A program made the translations under genes and the position numbers. Positions 35,950 through 47,586 of a stretch of DNA of 64,000 nt are shown piece after piece. Origin of the DNA: Chloranthus sessilifolius (Eukaryota; Streptophyta; Magnoliopsida; Chloranthales; Chloranthaceae); NCBI GenBank assembly GCA_021018995.1, contig CM037586.1:152562060-152626059 (forward strand), read 5' to 3'. The notes under the pieces were generated by a model, which ran no database searches, was not told where the DNA came from, and worked only from the letters and a program-made list of their open reading frames with translations. Position 1 is the first letter of the stretch. Each line of letters begins with the position of its first letter.

Positions 35950-36734
35950 TGTCAAACCAAGGGGTTTGAGGTCCTCCCGCCATTCTGACTGAATGACTGT
36001 TTTACCTTTCTATGTGGGAGAGGAGCTGGAGAGTTGCCTTCCACCCACACGGGGCCTTGCGTTGCCAGAGGGGGCGCAAGTGTCTCTTAGGCCTGAAAGG
36101 GTGTGCATAGGATGTCGACGCAACGATGCCGTGTGGCACCCAAGGGAGGTTGATGTATGGCTCCGGACTACGCATCGCGGTGCATACGGCTGGGCAACCT
36201 CGTGAGAACACCAGGCTGCGTGGGACTCAGTTGAGCACGACAGCACGTGGGCCAAGGATAAATGAGTGCTAGTAATTCGAAACGCACACGAAGGTAGGCT
36301 GCGTGGGACTCAGTTGAGCACGCGAGCTCGAGGCACAAGGCTGTGGATTTGGTTCGGTAAGTGAGCAAGACATAATGGCATGGGGAGCTGCATGCCAAGA
36401 CTGTTGCGAAGCGAGGTACTAGTATAGTGCACAGGGTGAAGCTTGAGCATGCCAAGTTTAGCACAGTGGTGCAAGTGAGCGTGTCGTAAGGGGCACGATA
36501 CAGTTGGATGGTAGGCCGTGAAACAGAGGTAACCATGTTGGGGGAGTTCCCGTCCTCTAGGCGGGTGGTATCAGAGCTGATGTGTAGAAGGGTTGCCTTC
36601 GTTGCGCAGAAGATCATCGCGCTGGTTGAAAGCGTCGAAGGACGCCCATGATCGCTGGTATCGTAGGTCGACCTAGCGAAGCGTGCGTTAGGTGCCACAC
36701 GGGACTAAGGTTGCAGAAGTGCGACCCCGTGATA
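35950..36734 (+). repeat. LTR B of the TRIM-like array
   Basis: This 785-bp LTR starts TGTCAAACCAAGGGGTTTGA. It is followed two bases on by the primer-like TTGGTATCAGAG and GTTCGATCCAGAAGCGAT. It also holds an inner GGTATCAGAGCTGATG near 36569. Confidence 0.7.
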
Positions 36735-37238
36735 TTTTGGTATCAGAGACAAGTTCGATCCAGAAGCGATGATGCTATTGAGCAACTGGTGCGGAGGCAC
36801 GATATGTGGTGTCAAGAGGACACGCGACATCCCTGAGCTAGTTAACAGGTGAGGGCCTTGTGACAGCAGAATCAAGTTGACCCGGCCGGGGTGACAGTGG
36901 AGAGCTAGTGGGAAGGTGCGGACCTAAAGAACTAGAAATGTGATGCTAACAGGCTGGGAGGAGTTGGCGGGGTCAGTTCACTGCGATAATGCGTCAACGA
37001 GAACGTTGACATTTATAGAGTGGTGGAGGATGTGACGGGGCCAATACTCGAGCTTGCAGCATGGTGCTTGGGGCACGACATGTGGTGCCAGGAGGGCACG
37101 CGACATGGGGGCCAAGAGGGCCTTGTGACGTGGTCGCGCTGCGGGGTCACGACACGGTCGCATGGAGGGGGAAGACGCGGGAGCGATGCGGTCGCGACAT
37201 AGCCAAGGTGGGCTAGCGATGCAGGAGGCATTGCGGTA

Positions 37239-38035
37239 TGTCAAACCAAGGGGTTTGAGATCCTCCCGCCATTCTGGCTGAATGACTGTTTTACCCTTCT
37301 ATGTGGGAGAGGAGCTGGAGAGTTGCCTTCCACCCACACGGGGCCTTGCGTTGCCAGAGGGGGCGCAAGTGTCTCCTAGGCTTGAAAGGGTGGGCTTAGG
37401 ACGTCGACGCAGCGATGCCGTGTGGCACCCAAGGGAGGTTGATGTATGGCTCCGGACTACGCATCGCGGTGCATACGGCTGGGCAACCTCGTGAGAACAC
37501 CAGGCTGCGTGGGACTCAGTTGAGCACGACAGCACGTGGGTCAAGGATAAACGAGTGCTAGTAATTTGGAACGCACACGAAGGCAGGCTGCGTGGTGCTC
37601 AGTTGAGCACGCGAGCGCGAGGCACAAGGCTGTGGACTTGGTTCGGTAGGTGAGCAAGACATGATGGCATGGGGAGCTGCATGCCAAGACTGTTGCGAAG
37701 CGAGGTACTAGTGCAGTGCACAGGGTGAAGCTTGAGCAGGCCAAGTTTAGCACAGTGGTGCAAGTGAGCGTGTCGTAAGGGGCACGATACAGTTGGATGG
37801 TAGGCCGTGAAATAGAGGTAACCATGTTGGGGGAGTTCCCGTCCTCTAGGCGGGTAGTATCAGAGCTGATGTGTAGAAGGGTTGGCTTCGTTGCATGCGG
37901 AAGCGAAGCATCGCGCGGGTTAAAAGCGCGTCGAAGGACGCCCTGCGACTGTTGGTATCAGAAGTAGGCTGACCTAGCGAAGCGTGCGTTAGGTGCCACA
38001 CGGGTCTAAGGTTGCAGAAGTGCGACCTCGTGACA
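37239..38035 (+). repeat. LTR C of the TRIM-like array
   Basis: This 797-bp LTR is nearly identical to LTR B by eye, implying recent duplication or conversion. It ends CGTGACA at 38035 but is followed by an internal-tail sequence rather than a primer site, as expected of a 3' LTR-like position or a recombined array. Confidence 0.7.
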
Positions 38036-38294
38036 ATTGGCTCATTGTGACAGAGGTACGCAATGTGGCTACCTGGGCTATCCGTAGTGTCACTCGAGCC
38101 GCTTGTACTCCGTGTAGAGGCAGTGGCGACTTCGTCCCTAGGGCACGCGACATGGGGCCAGGAGGGCCTCGCGACGTGATCATGTTGTGGTAGTTGCGAC
38201 ACAGTTGTAGGGGAAGACGATGTAGAAGTAACATGACCGCAACATGGCCAGTTGGGCTAGCGATGTAGGGCGTTACGGTGTGAATAGTAAAGTA

Positions 38295-38948
38295 TGTCAA
38301 ACCAAGGGGTTTGAGGTTCTCCTGTCATTTTTGCTGAATTACTGTTTTACCCTTATATGTGGGAGAGGAGCTGGAGAGTTGCCTTCCACCCACACGGGAC
38401 CCTGCGTTGTCAGAGGGGCGCAAGTGTCTCCTAAGCCTGAAAGGGTGGGCTTAGGACACCGACGTAGCGATGCCGTGTGGCACCCAAGGCGAGGTTAAAG
38501 TATGGCTCCGGACTACGCGTCGCGGTGCATACAGCTGGGCAACTTCGCAAGAACACTTGAGCAATGTGTGGGACTCAGTAGAGCACGATAATATGAGGGC
38601 TGCGTGGGACTCTGTTGAGCACGGCAGCATGAGGTAGGCACACGACTGTGGGCTTGAAGTGAGGCGGAAGCACCGATGAACAATATAGCATGTGCAGTTT
38701 TGGCGTGTCGTAAGGGGCGCGATACAATTGATGGTAGGCCTGAAACAGAGGTAACCACAAGGGAGGGAGTTCCCGTCCTCTAGGCGGGTGGTATCAGAGC
38801 TGATGAAGAGATGCAACGAGGCACCGCGCGGGTTGATGGTGCGTTGAAGAACGCCCCTGTGACAGTTGGTATCAGAGATAGGCTGACTTAGCGCCTCGCG
38901 CGTTAGGTGTCGCACGGGTTGACATTGCTGAAGAGCGACCCCGTGACA
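38295..38948 (+). repeat. LTR D of the TRIM-like array
   Basis: This 654-bp LTR has TGTCA/TGACA inverted ends. TGGTATCAGAGC, the complement of initiator-Met tRNA's 3' end, lies at 38951-38962. It is diverged from B and C and closer to E. Confidence 0.75.
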
Positions 38949-39278
38949 TTTGGTATCAGAGCTAAGTTCGATCCAGAAGGGATGATACTAATGAGCTAAT
39001 TGGTGTCAGCTGAGCATGCAATGTGATGCCAAGAGGGCACGTGACATCCCCGAGCTAGTTAACAGGTGAAGACCTAAGAATTAGAGCAAACCGAAGGAAA
39101 GCTTGAGGTGAGGCGGAAGCGTCGATGAACAATACAACGTGTACAATTTTGGTGCCGGCAAGACATGCGATGTGGTGCCAAGAGGGCACGCGACATCCCC
39201 GAGCTATCTAGTACCGCAGAAAGGTCAGTGGCTTGCTGCTCTGTCATGATGCGACAAGGCATCAATGGAGTGTAGTAA

Positions 39279-39945
39279 TGTCATGGGGTTGCTCTTCAGC
39301 AATGTCAGCCCATGCAGCACCTAACGCACGAGGCGCTAAGTCAGCTTATCTCTGATACCAACTGTCATGGTGGCGTTCTTCAACGCACCATCAACCCAAG
39401 CGGTGCCTCGTTACCTTCTGCAATGAGGCCAACAAATCTCTTCATCAGCTCTGATACCACCCGCCTAGAGGACGGGAACTCCCTCCCTTGTGGTTACCTC
39501 TGTTTCACGGCCTACCATCAATTGTATTGTGCCCCTTACGACATGCTAAAACTGCACATGCTATATTGTTCATTGACGCTTCCACTTCACCTCAAGCCCA
39601 CAGTCGTGTGCCTACCTCATGCTGTTGTGCTCAACGAAGTCCCACGCAGCCCTCATATTGTCGTGCTCTACTGAGTCCCACGCAGCGCTCAAGTGTTCTT
39701 GCGAAGTTCCCCAGCTGTATGCACCGCGACGCGTAGTCTGGGGCCATACTTTAACCTCGCTTTGGGTGTCACACGGCGTCAACGTCCTAGGCTCACCCTT
39801 TTAGGCCTAGGAGACACTTGCGCCCCTCTGGCAATGCAAGGCCCCGTGTGGGTAGAAGGCAACTCTCCAGCTCCTCCCCACATATAAGGCTAAAACAGTA
39901 ATTCAGTCAGAATTAAAGGAGAACCTCAAACCCCTTGGTTTGACA
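39279..39945 (-). repeat. LTR E of the TRIM-like array, inverted
   Basis: This 667-bp LTR lies on the - strand with TGTCA/TGACA ends and matches LTR D as its reverse complement. Together with tails 38036-38294 and 39946-40200 the D and E arms form a head-to-head inverted repeat of about 0.9 kb per arm around a 330-bp centre. Confidence 0.75.
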
Positions 39946-40200
39946 TACTTTACTATTCACACCGCAACGCCCCACATCGCTAGCCCAGCTGGCCATGTCG
40001 CGTCCGTGTCACTCCCGCATCGTCTTCCCCTACGACCGTGTCGTGACAATTGCAGCACGACCACGTCGCGAGGCCCTCCTGGCCTTATGTCGTGTGCCCT
40101 AGGCACGAAGTCGCCACTGCCTCTACGCGGAGTACAAGCGGCTCGAGTGACACTACGGATGACCCGGGTAGCTATGTTGCGTACTTCCGTCACATCATGC

Positions 40201-41788
40201 TTATAGAATGAATTAACGGGTCGTTATTGACGTTTAAGGTTTAACCATAGAGCCCTATCAAAATTGAAGACCACACGGAGATTTAGAACCCCAATTCTTG
40301 TGAAGGCTAGCTTAATTTTGACATGAAGACATGGCTATGAAGGGAAGGGACACTTATATGGAGGACAGATTTTATGGGGACAAAGTGTAGGTGGCTGATG
40401 TGGCATGATACAATTGACTGCAAGTGCGGTTGACTCAATTAATGTAGGTCAGTACAACCAATCACATCTCGCCATATCACCTGTGTGCACTGTCTTCAAC
40501 AAATATGTGGTTTATAATTTTCCATAGGAAAGTGAATAAAAGAGGCTCCATGTGATGCTGTCTAAAATTGTGTCCTCCTTCATGTCGGTGTTGGACGTTG
40601 TTCTGGACCGCACAAGTAGTATGCACAACTTTGTCGTGAAGAAACTTGGGAATTGGGATAGATCAGACGGTGATGCTTAGAAGCACTGTTTGGTGGCAGA
40701 AGTTTGTCATATTTAGCCTGATCATGGCTGTCCAATGTGAGGCCTATAGCTGTTACTTGTTAGATCTCCTAACCGGGAGGCGATCGAGTTTCTTTTTACT
40801 TTTGAGACGTGGCATCTACGGTTCATGTACATGTTTTGCCAGGTGGCACATATTTCTTAGAGTCAGTCTACAATGAGTGTTTACCCATCATGGATATTAA
40901 AGTAATAGGCATATTTGTGGGATTGCATGATGTGCTCAAACTTTCGTGTATTAGAAGTTCGAATTTGTTAAGCAGTCACTAAGATGTGTGGACTGTCATG
41001 TCCACCCATGATAGGTGAAACCTAGTTATTGACTAACTCTAATCCTTAACCAAATTTCCTATCAAAGTTTGCAAATGAGTATCATTTGTTTTGCCACTTG
41101 GCACAAATTTTTTAACCAATCTAAACAGTCCAAGTTACCAGACAACTTGTGAGCTGTATTTTTGGGCTAAGTGAGTTCACAAGATGCACGCTGCCATGGT
41201 CGACTCTCTTGGTAAAATGTCATCAGGTACACCGCTATTGCCCTTGTCAAAACGCTTAACGACACAACACCGAAAAGCATTGATGCTTTGAATCAGAGAA
41301 TGAACATGATTTTTTTGTCCCAACTTCCACACAAAGAATTTAAATCATGGCGTTAGGGGCGCTCAATGCCAGATCACATGCCACGTGGCATGATCAATCC
41401 AAAACAAATCCCATTTTTGGATGGATCAGCCATCAGGCATGTGCTTTAAAAAAAAATTATTTTTTTAAATTTTTTGTTCTCCATTTAATAGGTTAAAAAT
41501 AAGGTTTGGTGCATTGATTTTTCTTTACTTTGACCACATTTTTAACGGTGGAAAAGTCATAAAAACCACTTTTTTTAATGCGATCTGATCGACCTTGCCT
41601 AAGTTGTCGTGACACCCGATCCTCATGATGGACGCCACATAATGGCCAACTAATGGTGGGTGTAGAGAATTCTCTACACCCGAGCGCATAGTCTCGGTCG
41701 TCTTAAATCGTAAACATACCATCAACCAATCATATTCTAATTTCACCAAGCACAAATCCTCCGAAAAGTGAACTAAGAATCATATTTG
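40201..41788. other. Intron 1 sequence, nothing recognised
   Basis: Low-complexity A/T runs occur near 41450-41475. No conserved frame or inverted-repeat element could be supported. Confidence 0.45.
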
Positions 41789-41796
41789 ATGTATGT

Positions 41797-42447
41797 GGCT
41801 CTCAACGAGCCGAGCCAGCTCAACAAAAAAAAAAAGAGCTTGCAAGTACCTTGAGTTCGACTCATGAGCCAAGCCAAGCCAAGCTATGAGTTAAGAGCTC
41901 ATTTGTAAACCGGCCGACCACGAATTGGGTAGTCTGTAGCCCAGATCGGCTTGACTCCATATGTAATATTTATTTTTAAATCCTTACATAGATTTGATTC
42001 TATGTAACGTAAATTACTAAAATATCCTAAATGCTAATCATTGGAAGCTTTTAACAGTTGAGAGTTTTGGGTATTTTACTCAACTAGAAAATAAAAATTC
42101 TAATCTACTTATAAATAGTTAGATCTATCTGCTCAAACCATAATCGCTAACTCTCATCTCCTCTCTCTTATCATGCTAATTTACCATGTAATGAAATACT
42201 TTAATTAGATACTTTTAATTAGAAGACTAGAAGTTTAACTATTTAAATATAGATAAATTTAAAATGTACTGTAGAAAGGAAGGTAATTAAAAATAAATCC
42301 AAACAAAAAAAAAATAATAACATAATATTAGGCTCGAAATTTTAAGCTCGAATATAAAAAAGCTCAGCTCAAGCTCTGTTCGAATATAAAGAGCCGACCT
42401 CAAGCTGGCCTTAGCTCGTTTCGAACTCGGCTCGCTGAGAGCCCTAG
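41797..42447. mobile_element. hAT-like nonautonomous element, GAGCTCG-rich ends
   Basis: The left end GGCTCTCAACGAGCCGAGC and the right end (on the - strand, CTAGGGCTCTCAGCGAGCCG) are inverted. ATGTATGT lies on both sides (41789-41796 and 42448-42455), an 8-bp duplication as hAT elements make. The left terminus lacks the CTAG seen at the right. The inside is AT-rich and noncoding. Confidence 0.75.
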
Positions 42448-42547
42448 ATGTATGTAATAATTGTGTTAACTTTTTTAGATATGAGTTAAGTGAAATCAAA
42501 TTTTGATCGCCTAATGTTACCACTGTGATCTCAAGATGCAATGTATG

Positions 42548-43400
42548 GTGTAGAAAATATGGTAATTAAAAAAAAACACAACAAATAAACCGCAAACAGA
42601 AGATTTACTTGGTTCGGCAATTTGCCTTCGTCCACGGGTGATGCTGAGTCCTTTCACTAATTTGTGAAAACTAGGATTACAAATCTTTCATATCTCACCT
42701 CATTCAATACAGAAATTGAGTGTACAATCCAATTTGTGAAAACTAGGTTGATTGTGGCTGGTTGTACAGTCCAACCTGTTGATCAACATCGTCAATAGAA
42801 TTCAAAGCACAATCTCACCTTATGAAAAATTGGGACGGAAAATGATCTCATCCTATAATTCAAAGTAGCCAATTGTTTTTTCTAATTTCTATTGCTCACT
42901 TTAGATAGAGTTTTATGCCACGAGAGCAGCCTTATAAGAGTCGCTAGGTAGAGAGATAAGAGTCTTTAAAAATATTGTTTTATCATTCATTTGCAACTAC
43001 TCTATTGAATTGTAAACCAACCACGTTATTTTTTAAGAGTTTGACGCCACGAGAGCTTTCTAGAGTAGACGAACTAAGGCTACCTGGGAGGTGGACGTTA
43101 TTTTTTAAGAGTTTGACGACACGAGAGCTTTCTGGAGTAGACGAACTTAGGCTACCTGGACGGTGCGTCTGAGCCACGCAATATGGATCGCGTACATTGG
43201 TTAACAATTATTTCCTGAGAGAGAATTGTTTGCGATACAAATGTATCTAAGTCATATAAAAGAGAAGCTTGGATTGTGACGGGAAGGTATTAGAATTGTT
43301 TGCGATACAAATGTATCTAAGTCATATAAAAGATAAGTGTATCTAAGTCATATAAAAGAGAAGCTTGGATTGTGACGGGAAGGTATTAGAATTTAGGAAA
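42548..43400. repeat. Repeat-derived region with two nested tandem duplications
   Basis: The left part has TGGTTCGGCAATTTGCCTTC then CGTCCACGGG, a block I associate with dispersed plant repeats. A 65-bp unit (CGTTATTTTTTAAGAGTTTG...) is repeated at 43023 and 43088, with a weaker copy before them. A second unit containing AATTGTTTGCGATACAAATG and GAAGCTTGGATTGTGACGGG is repeated over 43225-43395. No coding sequence is seen. Confidence 0.6.
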
Positions 43401-43788
43401 CTAGAAAGGAAACCATGCAGTGCACGAGATTGATCGAAAGAGGACCAATGGATTTGGCTTTTGAGGAACTTGTGTGATACACCGAAGTGATCAAAGGGGG
43501 ATTCGTGTATTAGAGGACTAGTAATTGTTTTTTTTTTTTTTTTTATTTCTCTTCTTTGGAAAAATATGTTTTTATGGGCTGAAGTTCTTTTGCCAACATC
43601 TTCGAGTTCAACCACATCTGCAGCCCTTGGATATGGTTGAATCTTGACTTTCATGATTTTCACTTTTTATAAGATGATGCACATTCAAGATTCCCTTGTT
43701 TTCAAGGGCTATAGGTTTGGTTGAACTCAAAATCCGGTTCAACCACAACTGCAGCCCACATCTTCAATATATCTTTAGTTCTTTTAAG

Positions 43789-44056
43789 GGATAATTAGAG
43801 AAACATGCCTTAAAAACAAACTTTTTAGCAAAAAAGACCCGATTTCAAACGTTTTAGAAAAAAGTGCTTTCACGGATTTTGGAACTTCAGAAAACCGTGA
43901 AAGCACTATTTTTTTTACAAACATTTTAGAAAAAACAGTGCTTTCACGTTTTTTTGAAGTTCCAAAATCCGTGAAAGCACCATTTTTCTAAAATGTTTGA
44001 AGTCAGGTCTTTTTGCTAAAAAGCTTGTTTTTGAGGCATTGTTTTCTGAAGTGCCC
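43789..44056. mobile_element. Foldback MITE, GGGATAATTAGAG family, copy 2
   Basis: The ends GGGATAATTAGAGAAACATG and the inverse of GGGCACTTCAGAAAACAATG frame arms that pair along nearly their whole length, including three GTGAAAGCAC blocks. TTCTTTTAA lies on both sides (43780-43788 and 44057-44065), a perfect 9-bp duplication as Mutator elements make. It is noncoding, and the related copy lies at 16442-16641. Confidence 0.9.
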
Positions 44057-44278
44057 TTCTTTTAAACAACTTCAGAGGTAGTTACTATTTTAACTTTTTA
44101 GGGTTTGTTTGGCGTACCAATAAAATGTCATTGTACTTCAATTTTGAAATATAAAATAAAATTATTTTTAATATAACAATTTTGTATTTTGACATATTTA
44201 TGAAAAAAAATTGATTTCTAAATTTAAACCTTAAAAGCCCTAAAATCACATTTTTTTTTAAATTCTATGCCTAATAGT

Positions 44279-44597
44279 TATAGTGACAAATTTCTCTGAA
44301 ATTCTCCAAAAAAGAGGTCAGAAGAAACTTTCGCTGAAATTTCGTTAATTTCTTTGAAATCGCCAAAATTTCATTAATTTATGTGAGATTAATAAAATTT
44401 CGCCAAAATTAATGAATTTCTTTTAACTTTAGTCATTTAAAAAATAATAGATAGAGTTTTTATAAATACTAAATATATAGTTTATACATAAATGATTTTT
44501 GTAGTCTCCGAAATTGTCGTGAAACTTTTCGAATTTTTTTCGAAATTTATCTGAAATGACTACCAAAATATTACCGAAAACAAAATTTGTCACTATG
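44279..44597. mobile_element. MITE, ATAGTGACAAATTT family, copy 1
   Basis: The ends TATAGTGACAAATTTC and GAAATTTG-like/CAAAATTTGTCACTATG are inverted. CTAATAGT lies on both sides (44271-44278 and 44598-44605). The 8-bp duplication suggests hAT. The interior is full of GAAATTTCG-like repeats. Confidence 0.75.
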
Positions 44598-44843
44598 CTA
44601 ATAGTCATAAATAGTAATTTTCAGAAAAAATATAAATAAATCTGAGTGTGTCAAGTGTTGAGCTTTTAAGACACATTTGCCCTGTAAGAGTCCTTTTTGT
44701 CGCCACCACAACAAAATTTGTCACTATGCCAATAGTCATAAACAGTAACTTTTCAGAAAAAATAAAAATAAATCTGAGTGTGTCAAGTGTTGAGCTTTGA
44801 AGACACATTTGCCCTATAAGATCCCTTTTTGTCGCCACCACAA
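44582..44843. repeat. Two tandem 131-bp units
   Basis: Units starting AAAATTTGTCACTATG at 44582 and 44713 are nearly identical through TTTTTGTCGCCACCACAA. The first unit overlaps the right end and target duplication of the MITE, so the duplication happened after that insertion. Confidence 0.85.
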
Positions 44844-45113
44844 ACGCTCTTTCCACCTTCATGTCACCCCTCCTCCTCCTCCTCCACCACTACTCTGCAC
44901 CACGACCAACACCTCTCCGCCACCACCACCTCCACATCACTGCCACCAACACTACACCTCCACTACCAGCAGCAGCAGCACCAACTCCTCTCTCTTTTTT
45001 TATAATGACTCCACCTCTTCTACAGCTACCACACCTCTCCGCTAGCATCATCACTATTAAAAAGGAGATGGTAGTTTATAAGCTTCATTAGTGAGAAGAA
45101 TCACTCTCTTTTA

Positions 45114-45357
45114 GGGGTTGTTTGGATACAAGGACTACATGATAAAATATGGCATAGTAAACGAATTACCATGGATTCAGTTGTTTGTATTACTCCTATT
45201 TACCGCAAAACATTAAAATATATTACGATCTCACCCCTCAAGAATAGGGGAGAAACGTAGTATTCCTGCATATTACTGCATATTCCTCTAAGTTAGCAAT
45301 ACATGGTAAAAATCAACAACTTTACCACATTTTATTAGGTTCTATCCAAACAGACCC
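45114..45357. mobile_element. Tourist-like (PIF/Harbinger) MITE
   Basis: The ends GGGGTTGTTTGGATA and TATCCAAACAGACCC are inverted and flanked by TTA on both sides (45111-45113 and 45358-45360), as PIF/Harbinger elements are. At 244 bp it is noncoding and AT-rich. Confidence 0.82.
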
Positions 45358-46643
45358 TTAGAAGGAACCATTTATGAAGAGGATGCTAATAACTCTCCAG
45401 ACTTCTTTCAGCCAAAGAATTCGCTTCGATACTTCCTTTAGTTCTGGCTTCTGGAATATTTTTGACTCAGCTTTTCATAGTAACTGGTGATCAAGCAGTG
45501 CTTAATTTAGGACTAAATTGTGACAAGTGCGAAGCCAAGATTTTCTTCTACATTTAAGGGGCCATAGGTAAAGAAAATGAGTAATAGGTATGTGTCACGA
45601 GCGTTAGGTGACTTAATACTTGGGGCACCTTTTGAGATGTGTGCCACGTGGAATTAGTGTGTGCTTGATAAGTGTTCTACAACTACGATGTAAAGATATT
45701 TTGTGTAAAATATTGGGGTGAATATTGATTTTCATAGTTTGATTTAAAGCAGTCAAAAATCATAAAAAATTAATGGCTACCTTGTAAATCAAATATATCA
45801 TTAATTTTAAATTCCATTTTACTACATTGAATCAGATGATGGAGGTAATTTTTTTATTTCAATATTTTACACAATAGACCTTGAGATCATGAGCGTAAAA
45901 TCATATAAAACACATAATGATTCTACATGACATACCTTCTAAAAAGTGAGTGAAGTCTTAAAAGTGTCGATGATTGAATCATGTATCTCCTATTAACTCC
46001 ATCGCGTACCTAATTCTAACTCCATTAACATTTTATAAAAGGGTTAATGAGGCATTGGATCACTCTCATCATATGATTATTAGCTTATAAAGAGCCATTT
46101 ACCTATGAATAATGTTGCAAACTTAGCTCTACAAATCTGTAAAAGGCCACTTTTAATAGGATTTTGAGGTTAAAATGTTTATGCTTCGGCTTCCTTAGCA
46201 AGTGCTTTGACTAAATTGGTTGGCGCAAAGAGAGGTACTTTTTTTTTTGATACAGCCATACGGTCGAGACAATCTCGAAAACCGAGAAGCAGACACACGT
46301 ACATATATGACAGTTGTGGAGCAGCGATAGAGAGCACCAATTATAGTGGTCAGGGTTAACGACAAAGGGAGTTTATCAACTGGACTAATGCCTCTTTAAT
46401 TTTATACTAGAGTCAAATAAATAAACAAAAGGAATGGATGCAATACAATTGAACCATAGGAAGGGGAAGACCTTCCCATGCATAAATTACTTCCATAAGA
46501 GCAAATATGATATGAAGAAGCATGGTTCAATGCCTCAGAGGTAATATTTATTTATTTATTTATTACGTTGATAGACATTTTGACAATTATGCATGAACAT
46601 ATATTGATATGAAGCATGGTTCAAAAAAAAAAAAGCCTAGAAG
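45358..46643. other. Intron 1 sequence, possible worn MITE
   Basis: Around 45730-46080, phrases such as TTGAATCAGATGATGG and CTTGAGATCATGAGCGTAAA resemble the inverted-repeat family at 20240-23080 and 50405-53800, but the ends are too worn to place. Nothing else was recognised. Confidence 0.35.
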
Positions 46644-46773
46644 CATAGTGACAAATTTCACCGAATTTCGGTGAAATTTCGCGAAATGGGGGTTAAACGA
46701 AAATTTTGGAAAAATTTCGGTTTTCAATATTTTTCGGTAAATTTCAGTATTTTTCGGTAAATTTTTTTTTTTA

Positions 46774-46822
<49 letters not shown>

Positions 46823-46928
46823 CCCCGAAACTTTCCTGAAATTTTTACGAAAGGTATCTAAATTAATCCAAAATGTACCAAAAGGACCCCCCACCGAAAA
46901 ATTCCCGAAAACAAAATTTGTCACTATG
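46644..46928. mobile_element. MITE, ATAGTGACAAATTT family, copy 2
   Basis: The ends CATAGTGACAAATTTC and AAAATTTGTCACTATG are inverted. The inside has GAAATTTCG and TTTTCGGTAAATTT repeats and a (TA)n run at about 46776-46820. The flanks CCTAGAAG and CCTACCAT are only partly alike, so the duplication has decayed. Confidence 0.7.
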
Positions 46929-47542
46929 CCTACCATTTATTTATTTATTTATATTTTTCCTATTAGTATCCTTTGTAATTTTTTTAATTATAAATTTAAT
47001 ACATGTCTTATTTAATGAGATAAGTTTAATCATCTAACGGTTACTATAAAAATCATCTAACTGTTTAAGAGAAAAATAATATACAAAACTAATCAATACA
47101 AATTCATATTGCAATGGGATGGTTTTGGGTCATCTCTGAATCGAGTCTGGTTCGCATTTGGTTCGCATTTGTTTTGAGTCTAAAACTTAAAAGAATTAGA
47201 CTCAAATTAAGTATATCTCAGGTCCGGGGATTGGGTCCAATTTGACGTTATCCATTGCCACACCATACTTTCATGTCGGTTTTGGACCTGACTTGCTCAC
47301 CGGGTCCAATTGTTTGGGTCCAAGCTTTCAAACCAGATTCAATCGATCCATCCCACTTGCACTCAATAGTCAAACCCCAATACCTACAAATATTTTGAAT
47401 TTATTAATTGGGCAATTATTTTATATTATTTATTTATAATAACTTTAAGATTTTATTGAAACAAATTAATGTGTCAATGAATATTTTTACTCTTAATAAT
47501 TTTGGACGCTTAAGAAGAGAAAATTGACCATTAATCACTCAA

Positions 47543-47544
<2 letters not shown>

Positions 47545-47586
<42 letters not shown>
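47545..47586. repeat. (ATT)n microsatellite
   Basis: About 14 uninterrupted ATT units. Confidence 0.95.

Larger units (their letters stand above)
35736..40200. mobile_element. Array of small noncoding LTR (TRIM-like) units in intron 1
   Basis: The order is internal tail 35736-35949, LTR B 35950-36734, internal 36735-37238, LTR C 37239-38035, internal tail 38036-38294, LTR D 38295-38948, internal about 38949-39278, inverted LTR E 39279-39945 and inverted tail 39946 to about 40200. LTRs open TGTCAAACC and close near CGTGACA (B reads TGATA). A TTTGGTATCAGAG primer-binding motif follows B and D. The internal parts of about 330-500 bp code for nothing I recognise. B and C are nearly identical, whereas D and E form a second, shorter subtype. 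The arrangement suggests unequal recombination plus an inversion. It is a virus-like fossil, nonautonomous. Confidence 0.75.

Noticed and set aside
35582-40206. Many overlapping Arg/Pro/Cys-rich frames on both strands
   Set aside because: GC-rich LTR repeats keep all frames open by composition. The same frames recur with the repeat units and match no retroelement or host protein.
44797-45091. Pro/His/Thr-rich frames as an extensin-like or proline-rich protein
   Set aside because: They arise from a CCT/CAC low-complexity stretch inside intron 1 of the channel gene, have no signal peptide and shift frame freely.
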